From: an uncultured Erysipelotrichaceae bacterium
GTDB lineage: Bacteria; Bacillota_I; Bacilli_A; RF39; UBA660
Length of the DNA: 22,603 bases
Direction: 5' to 3'
Assembly (NCBI GenBank): GCA_902797275.1
Contig: CADBSI010000049.1
Location: 1-22,603 of the forward strand
The notes under the pieces are model-generated. The model saw only the letters and a list, made by a program, of their open reading frames with translations. It made no database searches and had not been told where the DNA came from. The translations under genes and the position numbers were made by a program. Within the stretch, counting starts at the first letter, position 1. Each line of letters begins with the position of its first letter. This document shows, one piece after another, positions 14,611 to 22,603 of the stretch.

Positions 14611-15570
14611 ATGTTAAAAGATATTAAAGTAATATTTATGGGAACACCTGAATTTAGTACTGATGTTTTAAAAATGTTAATTGCAAATACTAAGGTAATA
14701 GGTGTTATAACTCAACCAGATAAACTAGTAGGAAGAAAAAAAGAATTAGTATTTTCTCCAGTAAAAAAAATTGCTTTAGAAAATAATATTAAAGTTTTCC
14801 AACCGGTTAAAATTAGAAATGAATATGAAGATATTTTAGCTATGAAACCTGATATAATTATAACAGCTGCATATGGTCAAATTATACCTAAGGCTATACT
14901 TGATTTTCCAAAATATGGTTGTATAAATGTTCACGGTTCACTTCTACCTAAACTAAGAGGGGGGGCTCCTATTCAACATGCAATTATAGATGGCTATAAA
15001 AAAACTGGTATAACTATTATGTATATGGATGTTGGAATGGATTCAGGAGACATTATTTCTCAAGAAGAAATAGAAATACTAGAAACAGATACTTATAAAT
15101 CATTACATGATAAGTTGAAAGTATTGGGTTCATCTCTTCTTTTAAAAACTTTACCTAGTATAATAAATGGAACAAATTCAAGAATAAAACAAAATCCAAA
15201 TGAAATAACATTTGGTTATAATATAAAAAGAGAAGAAGAATTATTAAATTTTAATGATACTAAGGAAAATTTATATAATAAAATAAGAGGTTTAAATGAA
15301 GAACCAGGAAGTTATTTCTTGCTTGATAATAAAATAATTAAAGTATATGCAAGTGAAAAAGTAGAAGATTTAAGTTTTAACAATAAAGAAAATGGGGAAA
15401 TAGTTTTAGTTGATAAAAAAAGTTTTTCAATTAAAACTAAAAATGGATTATTAAAAATATTAGAAATAAAACCAGAAGGAAAAAATAAGATGCCTGTTGC
15501 TAATTTTTTAAATGGTAATAAAAATTTATTAGGTAAAATAGTAAATGAAGGAGTAATATATGAAAGATAA
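14611..15570 (+). CDS. fmt: Methionyl-tRNA formyltransferase
   Basis: Fmt transfers a formyl group from 10-formyl-tetrahydrofolate to initiator Met-tRNA. The Rossmann start VIFMGTPEFSTDVLKML and the INVHGSLLPKLRGGAPIQHA signature are clear. Counting from ATG 14611, the catalytic residues are Asn106, His108 and Asp144, the numbering used for E. coli Fmt, which supports this start. The C-terminal domain begins near 205 (LNFNDTKENLYNKIRGLN) and covers tRNA binding. The length of 319 is normal. AAAGAG lies 8-10 bases upstream. In many Firmicutes def and priA precede fmt and rsmB follows; here it begins its own unit and is followed by a membrane protein and polA. A seven-G run (14959-14965) encodes part of RGGA. 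Confidence 0.95.
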   Translation: MLKDIKVIFMGTPEFSTDVLKMLIANTKVIGVITQPDKLVGRKKELVFSPVKKIALENNIKVFQPVKIRNEYEDILAMKPDIIITAAYGQIIPKAILDFPKYGCINVHGSLLPKLRGGAPIQHAIIDGYKKTGITIMYMDVGMDSGDIISQEEIEILETDTYKSLHDKLKVLGSSLLLKTLPSIINGTNSRIKQNPNEITFGYNIKREEELLNFNDTKENLYNKIRGLNEEPGSYFLLDNKIIKVYASEKVEDLSFNNKENGEIVLVDKKSFSIKTKNGLLKILEIKPEGKNKMPVANFLNGNKNLLGKIVNEGVIYER

Positions 15571-16249
15571 AAAAGAAAAAATAACAATTAAATCTATTTG
15601 GAAATGGTTAAGATCTGATAAAGGAAAAAAATATTCATTTGTTGTTTTTTACTTCTTCTTTTTTATCTTTCTTTTTATAGTTATGTCTTTTCCTAATAAT
15701 ATAGAAAATAAAGATAATAATCAAACTGATATTGAAGAAACTTCTTTATTATTTAGTACTTCTAATATAGAAGAAGATAATATTAATTTTAATTATTTAG
15801 TTAAAATTGACAATGATACTAATATTTATTTGGTTAATAAAATTAATAAAAGTATTAAAGTAGAATATAATAATGAAACATATAATTATTATTATGAAAA
15901 TGGAAATTTAAAACCTGCAAGTGATACAGATCTTGATATATTTTATCAATTATTAGATGTTTTTGAAGTAAAAAGAATATTAAAATCTAGTAAATTTGTT
16001 TCTAAAACTGAATATAGTGATGGAACATTTATTTATAATTACGAAATAGATAATGAAACTTTAAGTGGTTATTTAAATACTTTAGTATTAGATAGTAGTT
16101 TAAAAAATAGTATTAATGTAATAATTAAAGATAATAAAGTATTTAGTATGAAATTTGATTTAAAAAATTTAATTAATAGTTCTAATGTTTTGACTAAACA
16201 AGTTTCTTTATATGAAATAAATTTAAATTATGGTGATATAGATGAATAA
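15560..16249 (+). CDS. Membrane-anchored hypothetical protein between fmt and polA
   Basis: This 229-residue protein has a basic cytoplasmic start (MKDKKEKITIKSIWKWLRSD), one transmembrane helix (about 26-44, with a run of Phe) and an outside domain of about 180 residues. That domain has many short strands (NYLVKIDNDTNIYLVNKI, VEYNNETYNYYYENGN) and looks beta-rich, like small secreted lipoprotein-type domains. No family is recognised. It overlaps the end of fmt by 11 bases and the start of polA by 8, so it is firmly part of that unit. GAAGGAG precedes ATG 15560. Confidence 0.78.
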   Translation: MKDKKEKITIKSIWKWLRSDKGKKYSFVVFYFFFFIFLFIVMSFPNNIENKDNNQTDIEETSLLFSTSNIEEDNINFNYLVKIDNDTNIYLVNKINKSIKVEYNNETYNYYYENGNLKPASDTDLDIFYQLLDVFEVKRILKSSKFVSKTEYSDGTFIYNYEIDNETLSGYLNTLVLDSSLKNSINVIIKDNKVFSMKFDLKNLINSSNVLTKQVSLYEINLNYGDIDE

Positions 16250-18842
16250 AATAGTTTTAATAGATGGTAATAATATTTTATTTAGATCGTATTATGCAAC
16301 TGCTTATAGTGGTAGTTTAATGAAAAATTCTAAAGGGGAACCTACTAATGCTTTATATGGGCTTATTAATATGTTAAATAAGATTATAACAGAAGAAAAT
16401 CCTACTCATATAATGATAGCATTTGATAAAGGAAAAACTTTTAGACATGATAAATATTTAACTTATAAAGCTGGTAGATCTGAAATGCCTGATGAACTTA
16501 AGAAGCAATTTTTAGTTTCCTATGATTTAGTTGTTAGTATGGGGATTAAATATTTGATGGTTGATAATTATGAAGCTGATGATATTATTGGAACATATGC
16601 AAGAATGGTTGATGAAAGTCAAGACTTTGAAGGATTAATAGTTAGTAGTGATAAAGATTTATTACAATTAATATCTGATAAAATTAAAGTAAAATTATTA
16701 AAAGCAAATGATTATATCATGATGGATAAAGATAAATTCAAGGAATTTTATGGTTTAACTGATCCTAAAAGAATAGTTGACTTGAAATCTTTAATGGGAG
16801 ATAGTAGTGATAATATTCCTGGTGTTAAAGGAATAGGTGAGAAAACAGCTCTTAGTTTATTACAAAAATATGATACTTTAGATGGTGTTTATAATAATAT
16901 AGCAAGTATTAGTGGTAAAACTAAAGAAAAATTAGTTTTAGATAAAGAAAATGCTTATATGAGTTATGATATAGCAACTATTTATAAGTATGTTCCAGTT
17001 AATTATTCTTTAACTGATTTAGTCTATGAAGGACCAGATAAAAAGGAATTAATTAAACAATTAAATGATTTAGAGTTTTATTCATTTTTAAAAAAGATAG
17101 ATATTGATAAACAAGAGAGTAAAGACTTAAATTATCAAGTAATAAATAGTTTAGTTGATTTAAAACTAGATAGTCCTTATAGTATTTATTTAGAAGTACT
17201 TGGTTATAATTATCATGATGCAACTCCTTTAGGAGTTAGTATAAAAACTAAAGATAATTTATATTATGTTCCCTTTGATTTATTAAAAAATACTAGTATA
17301 TTTATGGATAATAGAAAAAAATATACTTATGATTTAAAAAAATTATTAGTTGTTTTTCATAAATATGATATTAAAATTGATAAGAATATTGATGATTTAA
17401 TGTTAATTTCTTATTTACTTAATAAAAATATGCGAGGTGATATAGCCTATCTTGCTAATAGTTATCAATATGATATTAAGTTTTATGATAAATTATATGG
17501 ATCTGAATTAACTATAAAGTATCCTAAAGATAATTTGTACATTGAAGAAATTGTTAAAAAAGCTTTATTTATTTATCAAGAATATGAAAACTTTTATCAA
17601 GAACTTTTAAATGATAATATGGAACATCTTTATTTAGAGATTGAAAAACCACTTAGTTATGTTTTAACTAAAATGGAAGAAAATGGTTTTTTAGTTGATG
17701 TAAATTACTTAGAAGAATTTGGTCATGCACTTGATCGAAATATTGATAAAATAGAAAATAAAATCTATGAAATAGCAGGAATTAAGTTTAATTTATCATC
17801 TCCTAAACAATTAGCGGATATTTTATTTAATAAACTTTGTATTCCTTATCCAAAAAGAGTAAAAGATAATAATTATTCAACTAGTAAAGAAATTCTTGAT
17901 AAGATAAAAGATGAATATGAAATAGCTGGATTAATTCTTGAATATCGAGCTTTGTTTAAAATGAAAACTAGTTATGTAAATGGTATTATAAATGAAATTA
18001 AAAGTGATCATAAAATTCATACGATTTTTAATCAAACTTTAACAAGAACTGGAAGACTTTCAAGTGAAAGACCTAATTTGCAAAATATACCTATAAGAGA
18101 TGAACTTGGAAAATTAATAAGAAAAGCTTTTATTCCAAGTACTGATAATGAAAAAATTGCTTCATTTGATTACTCTCAAATTGAGTTAAGAGTATTTGCT
18201 GCTATGTCAGGAGCAACTAATATGATTGAAGCTTTTAAACATAATTTAGATATTCATGCTAAAACTGCTAGTGAAATATTTCATGTTCCAATTGATGAAG
18301 TTACTAAAGATCAAAGAAGAAAAGCTAAAGCGGTTAATTTTGGTATAATTTATGGTATATCAAGTTTTGGTTTATCAGAAGATTTGGGAATAAATGTAGG
18401 GGAAGCTAAAGCTTTTATTGAAGAATATTTAGATGCTTTTCCAGGTATTAAAAATTATATGAGTACTTTAATTCATGATGCTTATAAAAATGGTTATGTT
18501 TTAACTTTAACCGGTAGAAAAAGAATAATTGATGAAATAACTAATAAAAATTATATTATAAGACAAGCAGGAGAAAGAATTGCTTTAAATACTCCTGTTC
18601 AAGGAACAGCAGCAGATATTTTAAAACTTGCTATGATAAAAATAGATGATGAGATGACTTCAAAAAAATTAAAAAGTAAAATGTTAGTTCAAGTCCACGA
18701 CGAATTAGTATTTGAAGTGGATAATTCGGAAATAGAAATTATGCATGAACTAGTTGAAAGAATTATGACAACTTGTTATAATTTAGATGTACCTCTAGAA
18801 GTTGATTATGAAATAGGTAATAATTGGTATGATGCCAAGTAA
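16242..18842 (+). CDS. polA: DNA polymerase I
   Basis: This enzyme of 866 residues fills gaps and removes RNA primers in replication and repair. The N-terminal 5'-3' nuclease is complete: KIVLIDGNNILFRSYYA, MIAFDKGKTFRHDKY, DNYEADDIIGTYA, IVSSDKDLLQL and the DNA-binding GDSSDNIPGVKGIGEKTA. The central 3'-5' exonuclease domain (about 300-460) has lost its metal ligands, reading YLEVLGYN where active enzymes have a D-x-E motif, so it should not proofread, as in Bacillus. Polymerase motifs: A, DYSQIELRV from D643; B, RRKAKAVNFGIIYG 692-705; C, QVHDELVFEV 817-826. It overlaps the preceding gene by 8 bases and is followed after 11 bases by an unknown gene where mutM and coaE often stand. Confidence 0.97.
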   Translation: MNKIVLIDGNNILFRSYYATAYSGSLMKNSKGEPTNALYGLINMLNKIITEENPTHIMIAFDKGKTFRHDKYLTYKAGRSEMPDELKKQFLVSYDLVVSMGIKYLMVDNYEADDIIGTYARMVDESQDFEGLIVSSDKDLLQLISDKIKVKLLKANDYIMMDKDKFKEFYGLTDPKRIVDLKSLMGDSSDNIPGVKGIGEKTALSLLQKYDTLDGVYNNIASISGKTKEKLVLDKENAYMSYDIATIYKYVPVNYSLTDLVYEGPDKKELIKQLNDLEFYSFLKKIDIDKQESKDLNYQVINSLVDLKLDSPYSIYLEVLGYNYHDATPLGVSIKTKDNLYYVPFDLLKNTSIFMDNRKKYTYDLKKLLVVFHKYDIKIDKNIDDLMLISYLLNKNMRGDIAYLANSYQYDIKFYDKLYGSELTIKYPKDNLYIEEIVKKALFIYQEYENFYQELLNDNMEHLYLEIEKPLSYVLTKMEENGFLVDVNYLEEFGHALDRNIDKIENKIYEIAGIKFNLSSPKQLADILFNKLCIPYPKRVKDNNYSTSKEILDKIKDEYEIAGLILEYRALFKMKTSYVNGIINEIKSDHKIHTIFNQTLTRTGRLSSERPNLQNIPIRDELGKLIRKAFIPSTDNEKIASFDYSQIELRVFAAMSGATNMIEAFKHNLDIHAKTASEIFHVPIDEVTKDQRRKAKAVNFGIIYGISSFGLSEDLGINVGEAKAFIEEYLDAFPGIKNYMSTLIHDAYKNGYVLTLTGRKRIIDEITNKNYIIRQAGERIALNTPVQGTAADILKLAMIKIDDEMTSKKLKSKMLVQVHDELVFEVDNSEIEIMHELVERIMTTCYNLDVPLEVDYEIGNNWYDAK

Positions 18843-18853
18843 AGGAGAAAAAA

Positions 18854-19456
18854 ATGGAAGAAAATTTAAAAAGAAAAGAAGAATTACAAATTGTTAGAAG
18901 ATTAAAAAAGGACTTAAATAATCCTCGTTATAGATTTTTAGGAGATGAATCAAGAGCTTTGATTTTGAATGCTTTAGTTGATTATGAACATGAATTAATA
19001 AATGCAATTATATTGTATAATAATAATGTAGATTTATTAAATGATATGGGAATTAAAAGTGAGAAAGTTGAATTACCAAGAGCTGATATGGAAGTTGTTA
19101 GATACCCATTTGAAAACTCTTTATTTAAAGTATACAATGATGTAAAGGCTGTTTATTTAAAAGATTTAGTTGATATGTATAGTCGAGGAAATCCTCAAGA
19201 TTATGGTTTTACCGAAGAAGAATTAAAAGTACTTTTAAAATCTTTAAAGGAGTATGCTTTTAGTTTACAAACTATCATGAAACAGATTAAAAATAATCGA
19301 GATATTTATAATTCTTTATTTGAAGATACTAAAGTATCAGAAGAACCAGATCATTATGTACCTTTAACTCAAAGTAAAATTCAAGAATCATTATTTGATT
19401 ATTTAGATAAACAACAAAAGCGAGAAAGTGAAACTAAAGAAAATAAAAATAAATAA
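18854..19456 (+). CDS. Hypothetical protein after polA with a clamp-motif-like tail
   Basis: I do not recognise this 200-residue, largely helical, cytosolic protein. It starts MEENLKRKEELQIVRRLKKD and has DESRALILNALVDYEHELIN and FTEEELKVLLKSLKEYAFSL as probable helices. From about 158 the chain looks disordered and ends in a charged KEKNKNK-like tail. Within that tail, QESLF (177-181) fits the bacterial beta-clamp binding pattern QxxLF and can be compared with QLSLF at the end of PolC. With polA immediately upstream, a link to replication is plausible but unproven. AAAGGAG precedes ATG 18854. No clear terminator is seen in the 120 bases after it. Confidence 0.72.
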   Translation: MEENLKRKEELQIVRRLKKDLNNPRYRFLGDESRALILNALVDYEHELINAIILYNNNVDLLNDMGIKSEKVELPRADMEVVRYPFENSLFKVYNDVKAVYLKDLVDMYSRGNPQDYGFTEEELKVLLKSLKEYAFSLQTIMKQIKNNRDIYNSLFEDTKVSEEPDHYVPLTQSKIQESLFDYLDKQQKRESETKENKNK

Positions 19457-19576
19457 AAAAATAAATACGTTAAATTAGAGGTTAAACAACAAATAATTAT
19501 TTAAAAAAAATTTTAAATTTAACAAAAATATCACTTAAATAGGTTATTATCATATTATAAACTAGGGTGAAAATAA

Positions 19577-20977
19577 ATGAATGATTATAGAATAGTTGTA
19601 GATGCTGGACATGGAGGATCAGATCCTGGAGCAGTATCAGGCAATTTAAAAGAAAAAGATTTAACTTTAAAAGCGGCTAATTATATGTATGATAGGTTTA
19701 AGGAGTTAGGAGTACCAGTTGCAATTACAAGAAGTGATGATGAAAGTTTAACAAGAGCTGAAAGACTTAGAAAGATGACAAATACGTTTGGGAATGATTC
19801 TAAAGTGTTAGTTTTATCTAATCACATAAATGCAGGGGGTGGCGAAGGTGCTGAGGTAGTCTATCCACTTCGTACTTCTTCAGCGCTTCCAGCCATGATA
19901 CTAGATGCAATAGGTGATAAAGGTCAAATCAAAAGAAAATATTATCAAAGAGTTTTACCAGAAAATCCAAGTAAAGATTATTATTACATTATGCGTGAAA
20001 CTCCTAATACAACAGCACTTTTAATTGAATACGGCTTCATTGATAATCCAAAAGATCAAGTAAAACTTCAAAACGATTTATTAGACTATGTTGAAGGAGT
20101 AGTAGAAGCAGTATCAAATTATATAGGTGTTCCTTATAAAAAGCCAAATCAAACAGATAGTCCAACAGAAGCAAATACTTATACGGTTAAAAGGGGTGAT
20201 TCATTATATCAAATAGCAAGATCTTATAATACAACCGTATCTGAATTAAAATCTTTAAATAATTTAACAAGTGATATTTTAACTATTGGTCAAGTTTTAA
20301 AATTACCAGGTTATAACGAAAACCAAAATCAAACACCTACTGCATCCAATGAATACATTGTAAAACCAGGCGACTCATTATATCAAATAGCTAAAAATTA
20401 TAATACAACCACAACAGATTTAATTAATTACAATAACTTACCAACCACAGTTTTATCAGTAGGTCAAATAATTAAAATACCAAATACAACAAGCAATGTT
20501 ACTTATACTGTAAAATCAGGAGATACTTTATACAAAATAGCTAATAACTATGGTGTTAGTGTTGACTCCATCAAAAAAATTAACAATTTAACTTCAAATA
20601 ATTTAACAATTGGAATGCAATTATATATACCAGAAGGAACAACCATTAAAGAAACTGATTACATTGTCTACAAGGTAGAACCAGGTGATACCTTGTATAA
20701 AATAGCTAAAAAGTATAATACCTCTGAAGAAGCAATTAAAGAATACAATAAATTAACTTCTAATATTTTAAAGGTAGATCAAGTGCTTCAAATTCCAACC
20801 GAAAATTCTACAAATGAAAATAATGTTTATACAGTAAGAAGTGGAGATACTTTATATAAAATAGCAAATAACTATGGCGTAACAGTACAAGAGTTAATGA
20901 ATTTAAATAATTTAGCTACAACTTTACTTAATATTGGAGACACAATTTTAATACCAAAACAAATAACTGATTTTTAA
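19577..20977 (+). CDS. N-acetylmuramoyl-L-alanine amidase with five LysM repeats, no signal peptide
   Basis: This enzyme cuts the bond between MurNAc and L-Ala of peptidoglycan. The Amidase_3 domain (about 4-182) has its zinc ligands His12 (DAGHGG), Glu26 (EKD) and His83 (SNHIN), and the catalytic Glu151 (LLIEYGFIDNP). Five LysM peptidoglycan-binding repeats follow at about 201-244, 259-302, 309-352, 364-407 and 417-460, each starting V-x-x-GD(S/T)LY-IA. The protein begins MNDYRIVVDAGHGG with no signal peptide, and an in-frame TAA (19574-19576) immediately before the ATG excludes an upstream extension. Export must use another route: non-classical secretion, lysis or a holin. AGGGTGA is the ribosome site. 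Base composition in the catalytic part is locally less AT-rich, which could hint at transfer. Confidence 0.92.
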   Translation: MNDYRIVVDAGHGGSDPGAVSGNLKEKDLTLKAANYMYDRFKELGVPVAITRSDDESLTRAERLRKMTNTFGNDSKVLVLSNHINAGGGEGAEVVYPLRTSSALPAMILDAIGDKGQIKRKYYQRVLPENPSKDYYYIMRETPNTTALLIEYGFIDNPKDQVKLQNDLLDYVEGVVEAVSNYIGVPYKKPNQTDSPTEANTYTVKRGDSLYQIARSYNTTVSELKSLNNLTSDILTIGQVLKLPGYNENQNQTPTASNEYIVKPGDSLYQIAKNYNTTTTDLINYNNLPTTVLSVGQIIKIPNTTSNVTYTVKSGDTLYKIANNYGVSVDSIKKINNLTSNNLTIGMQLYIPEGTTIKETDYIVYKVEPGDTLYKIAKKYNTSEEAIKEYNKLTSNILKVDQVLQIPTENSTNENNVYTVRSGDTLYKIANNYGVTVQELMNLNNLATTLLNIGDTILIPKQITDF

Positions 20978-21044
20978 ATTATCTTTTAAAGGCATCTAAC
21001 TAAAAAAATATTTTAGAAAAATATCAAAAATATCAAAAAAATAC

Positions 21045-21073
21045 TTGCATATTCCTAAAAAAACATGTATAGT
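21045..21073 (+). promoter_or_regulatory. Promoter for rpsO
   Basis: TTGCAT (21045-21050), a 17-base spacer, and TATAGT (21068-21073). The transcript would begin near 21080 and carry a leader of about 73 bases. Confidence 0.72.
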
Positions 21074-21079
21074 ATTAGT

Positions 21080-21152
21080 AGTTACTGATTCGAAGTAATG
21101 GGGTTTCCTCAAGCATTACCTTGAATTAGCGAATAGATAGAAGGAGGATAAT
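21080..21152 (+). promoter_or_regulatory. Structured rpsO leader, possible S15 autoregulatory site
   Basis: The leader contains nested complementarity: attcg (21088-21092) with cgaat (21130-21134), enclosing gtaatg (21095-21100) with cattac (21114-21119), whose loop holds gggtttcctc. An alternative stem ttact/agtaa (21082-21086 and 21094-21098) would compete. S15 is known to repress its own mRNA in several bacteria by binding leader structures. Whether this is such a site is inferred from position and folding potential only. Confidence 0.5.
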
Positions 21153-21422
21153 ATGGCTTTAACAAAAGATGTAAAACAAACAATTGTTAATGAATTTAAA
21201 AGAGATGAACATGATACAGGTTCTGTTGAAGTACAAGTTGCAATTTTAACTAATGAAATTAATGCTTTAACTGAACACTTAAAAGTTCACATTCACGATC
21301 ATCATTCAAGACGTGGTTTACTAAAGAAAGTTGGACAACGTAAAAGTTTACTAAACTACTTAGCTAAGAAAGATGTAAAAAGATATCGTGAGTTAATTAG
21401 TAAATTAGGATTAAGAAAGTAG
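21153..21422 (+). CDS. rpsO: 30S ribosomal protein S15
   Basis: This 89-residue protein has the standard length and family sequence: DTGSVEVQVAILTNEINALT, then the 16S rRNA-binding HIHDHHSRRGLLKKVGQRKS and LLNYLAKKDVKRYRELISKL. S15 binds the central domain of 16S rRNA early in 30S assembly. AAGGAGG (21141-21147) precedes ATG 21153. It has its own promoter and leader, and is followed by a terminator and then pnp, the common bacterial order. Confidence 0.98.
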   Translation: MALTKDVKQTIVNEFKRDEHDTGSVEVQVAILTNEINALTEHLKVHIHDHHSRRGLLKKVGQRKSLLNYLAKKDVKRYRELISKLGLRK

Positions 21423-21450
21423 ACACTTATTTTTAGTGTCTTTATTTTTT
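21421..21450 (+). terminator. Terminator between rpsO and pnp
   Basis: agacact (21421-21427) pairs with agtgtct (21435-21441) around a 7-base loop, followed by a T-rich run. No separate pnp promoter is visible in the 26 bases after it, so partial read-through into pnp is likely. Confidence 0.75.
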
Positions 21451-21467
21451 GTTAGATTGGAGTTAGA

Positions 21468-22603
21468 ATGAAAAAAGTATTTGAAAAAGATTTTTACGGA
21501 AAGAAGATAATCGTTGAATTTGGTGAACTTGCTAAACAAGCAAATGGTGCAGTTTTAGTTCGTTTCAATGATACAGTTGTTTTATCAACAGTTTGTGTAT
21601 CTCAAACAGCAAATTTATTATCTGATTTCTTTCCACTTATGGTAGTATATCAAGAAAAATTATATTCTGTTGGAAAAATTCCAGGTGGATTTATTAAAAG
21701 AGAAGGAAGACCAACAGAAGCAGCAACCCTTGCAGCTAGAATGATTGATAGACCAATGCGACCTTTATTTCCAGAAGATTTTCGGAATGAAGTTCAAGTT
21801 GTTAATACAGTTTTATCAGTTGATCCAGATTCTCCACCTGAAATGCCAGCTATGTTTGCCTCAAGTTTAGCAACTTGTATATCAGAGGTTCCTTTTGATG
21901 GACCAATAGCAGGAGTTAAAGTTGGACGTGTTAATGGAGAATTTATTATAAACCCAACAATTGCTGAAGCTGAATTATCAGATATAGATTTAACTGTTGC
22001 TGGAACAATGGATGCTATTAACATGGTTGAAGCAGGTTCTAAGGAAGTATCTGAAAGTGATATGTTAGATGCTTTAATGTTCGGTCATAAAGCAATTCAA
22101 GAATTATGTAGTTTTGAAAATGAAATAATTGAAGAAATCGGTTTAGCTAAGATGGATTATCCAAAATTAATAATTGAAGATGAATTAAGAAGTGATGTAG
22201 ATAATTTAATTAGAGCTGACTTAGATAAAGCTCTTCGCATCAAAGATAAACTTGAAAAATATGCTGCAATCGATGCGGTAAAAGATAATTTAGTTTTAAA
22301 ATATGAAGAAGCAAACAAAGATTTAGATAGTGATAGTTTAAATGAATTAAAAGTTAAAGTAATTCGTATCTTTGAAAGTATTGAATATGAATTATTTAGA
22401 AATATTACAGTTCTAGAACATACAAGATCAGATGGACGTATGATGGATGAAATAAGACCACTTTCAACAGATATAGATTTATTACCAAGAACTCATGGTA
22501 GTGCTTTATTTACAAGAGGTCAAACTCAAAGTTTATCAGTTACTACTTTAGGTGCTCTTGGAGAACATCAAATATTAGATGGTTTGGATATTGAAACTGA
22601 AAA
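21468..22603 (+). CDS. pnp: Polyribonucleotide nucleotidyltransferase (PNPase), 5' part
   Basis: PNPase degrades RNA from the 3' end by phosphorolysis, as part of RNA turnover. The frame is open from ATG 21468 to the end of the window, about 378 residues of a family usually near 700. The first RNase PH domain starts at MKKVFEKDFYGKKIIVEFGE and contains NGAVLVRFNDTVVLSTVC, KIPGGFIKREGRPTEAATLA and RMIDRPMRPLFPEDF. The helical linker follows, and the second RNase PH domain begins with RSDGRMMDEIRPLS and SALFTRGQTQSLSVTTL. The C-terminal half with the KH and S1 RNA-binding domains is outside. GGAG lies at 21459-21462. It follows rpsO after 45 bases. Confidence 0.97.
   Translation, partial: MKKVFEKDFYGKKIIVEFGELAKQANGAVLVRFNDTVVLSTVCVSQTANLLSDFFPLMVVYQEKLYSVGKIPGGFIKREGRPTEAATLAARMIDRPMRPLFPEDFRNEVQVVNTVLSVDPDSPPEMPAMFASSLATCISEVPFDGPIAGVKVGRVNGEFIINPTIAEAELSDIDLTVAGTMDAINMVEAGSKEVSESDMLDALMFGHKAIQELCSFENEIIEEIGLAKMDYPKLIIEDELRSDVDNLIRADLDKALRIKDKLEKYAAIDAVKDNLVLKYEEANKDLDSDSLNELKVKVIRIFESIEYELFRNITVLEHTRSDGRMMDEIRPLSTDIDLLPRTHGSALFTRGQTQSLSVTTLGALGEHQILDGLDIETE

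Noticed and set aside
15312..15587. Minus-strand 91-residue frame over the end of fmt
   Set aside because: It is opposite the conserved fmt C-terminal domain, with no ribosome site.
20160..20977. Repeated DNA in the 3' part of the amidase gene, considered as a repeat array or CRISPR
   Set aside because: The repetition is at protein level: five diverged LysM domains of about 44 residues with variable linkers, not identical repeats with spacers.
21794..22024. Minus-strand 76-residue frame inside pnp
   Set aside because: It is opposite well conserved PNPase sequence.

Overview
The window is AT-rich DNA with about 23 genes, all on the + strand. It looks like chromosomal housekeeping DNA from a low-GC Firmicute of the Bacilli side. 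The evidence is a PolC-type replicative polymerase with an internal proofreading domain, the small families YutD and DUF1292, and an rpsO-pnp pair. The cell makes peptidoglycan: there is murC, an undecaprenyl-PP synthase, a D,D-carboxypeptidase and an amidase. TGA is used as a stop codon (9888-9890 and 13816-13818), so this is not a Mycoplasma-type code. The density of short unknown genes fits an uncultured gut-type Bacilli lineage (RF39-like). That placement is an inference; the sequence does not name the species.

Layout. 1-533: the frameshifted 3' end of a dinD-like gene, then a 230-bp spacer full of inverted repeats and the uppS promoter. 534-2342: uppS and a secreted D-Ala-D-Ala carboxypeptidase. 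2343-2603: spacer with a strong promoter and an AT palindrome. 2604-8381: unknown gene, polC and yutD. 8429-9621: a transcription unit with its own promoter and terminator, holding a DUF1292 gene and a coiled-coil protein. 9687-11908: four small genes, namely a two-TM protein translationally coupled to a DUF3603-like protein, an ankyrin protein with a near-consensus promoter, and a lipoprotein. 12010-14572: murC, an unknown gene, a DnaQ-like protein without catalytic residues, and a holin-like membrane protein. 14583-19456: fmt, a membrane-anchored unknown, polA and an unknown protein with a possible clamp-binding motif, nearly all overlapping or closely spaced. 19577-20977: an amidase with five LysM repeats and no signal peptide. 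21045-22603: rpsO with a structured leader, a terminator, and the first two thirds of the first half of pnp, which runs off the window.

Together these genes serve DNA replication and repair (polC, polA, perhaps the 18854 protein), envelope synthesis and turnover (uppS, carboxypeptidase, murC, amidase, perhaps the holin-like protein), and translation and RNA decay (fmt, rpsO, pnp). No stretch longer than 300 bases lacks a gene. I saw no tRNA, rRNA, CRISPR array or insertion sequence.

No clear new multi-gene system is visible. The points most worth a second look are the 19-base A run inside murC, the catalytically dead DnaQ-like protein, the leaderless LysM amidase in a window that also carries a holin-like gene, the QESLF motif in the protein after polA, and the roughly 70-residue insertion in PolC.
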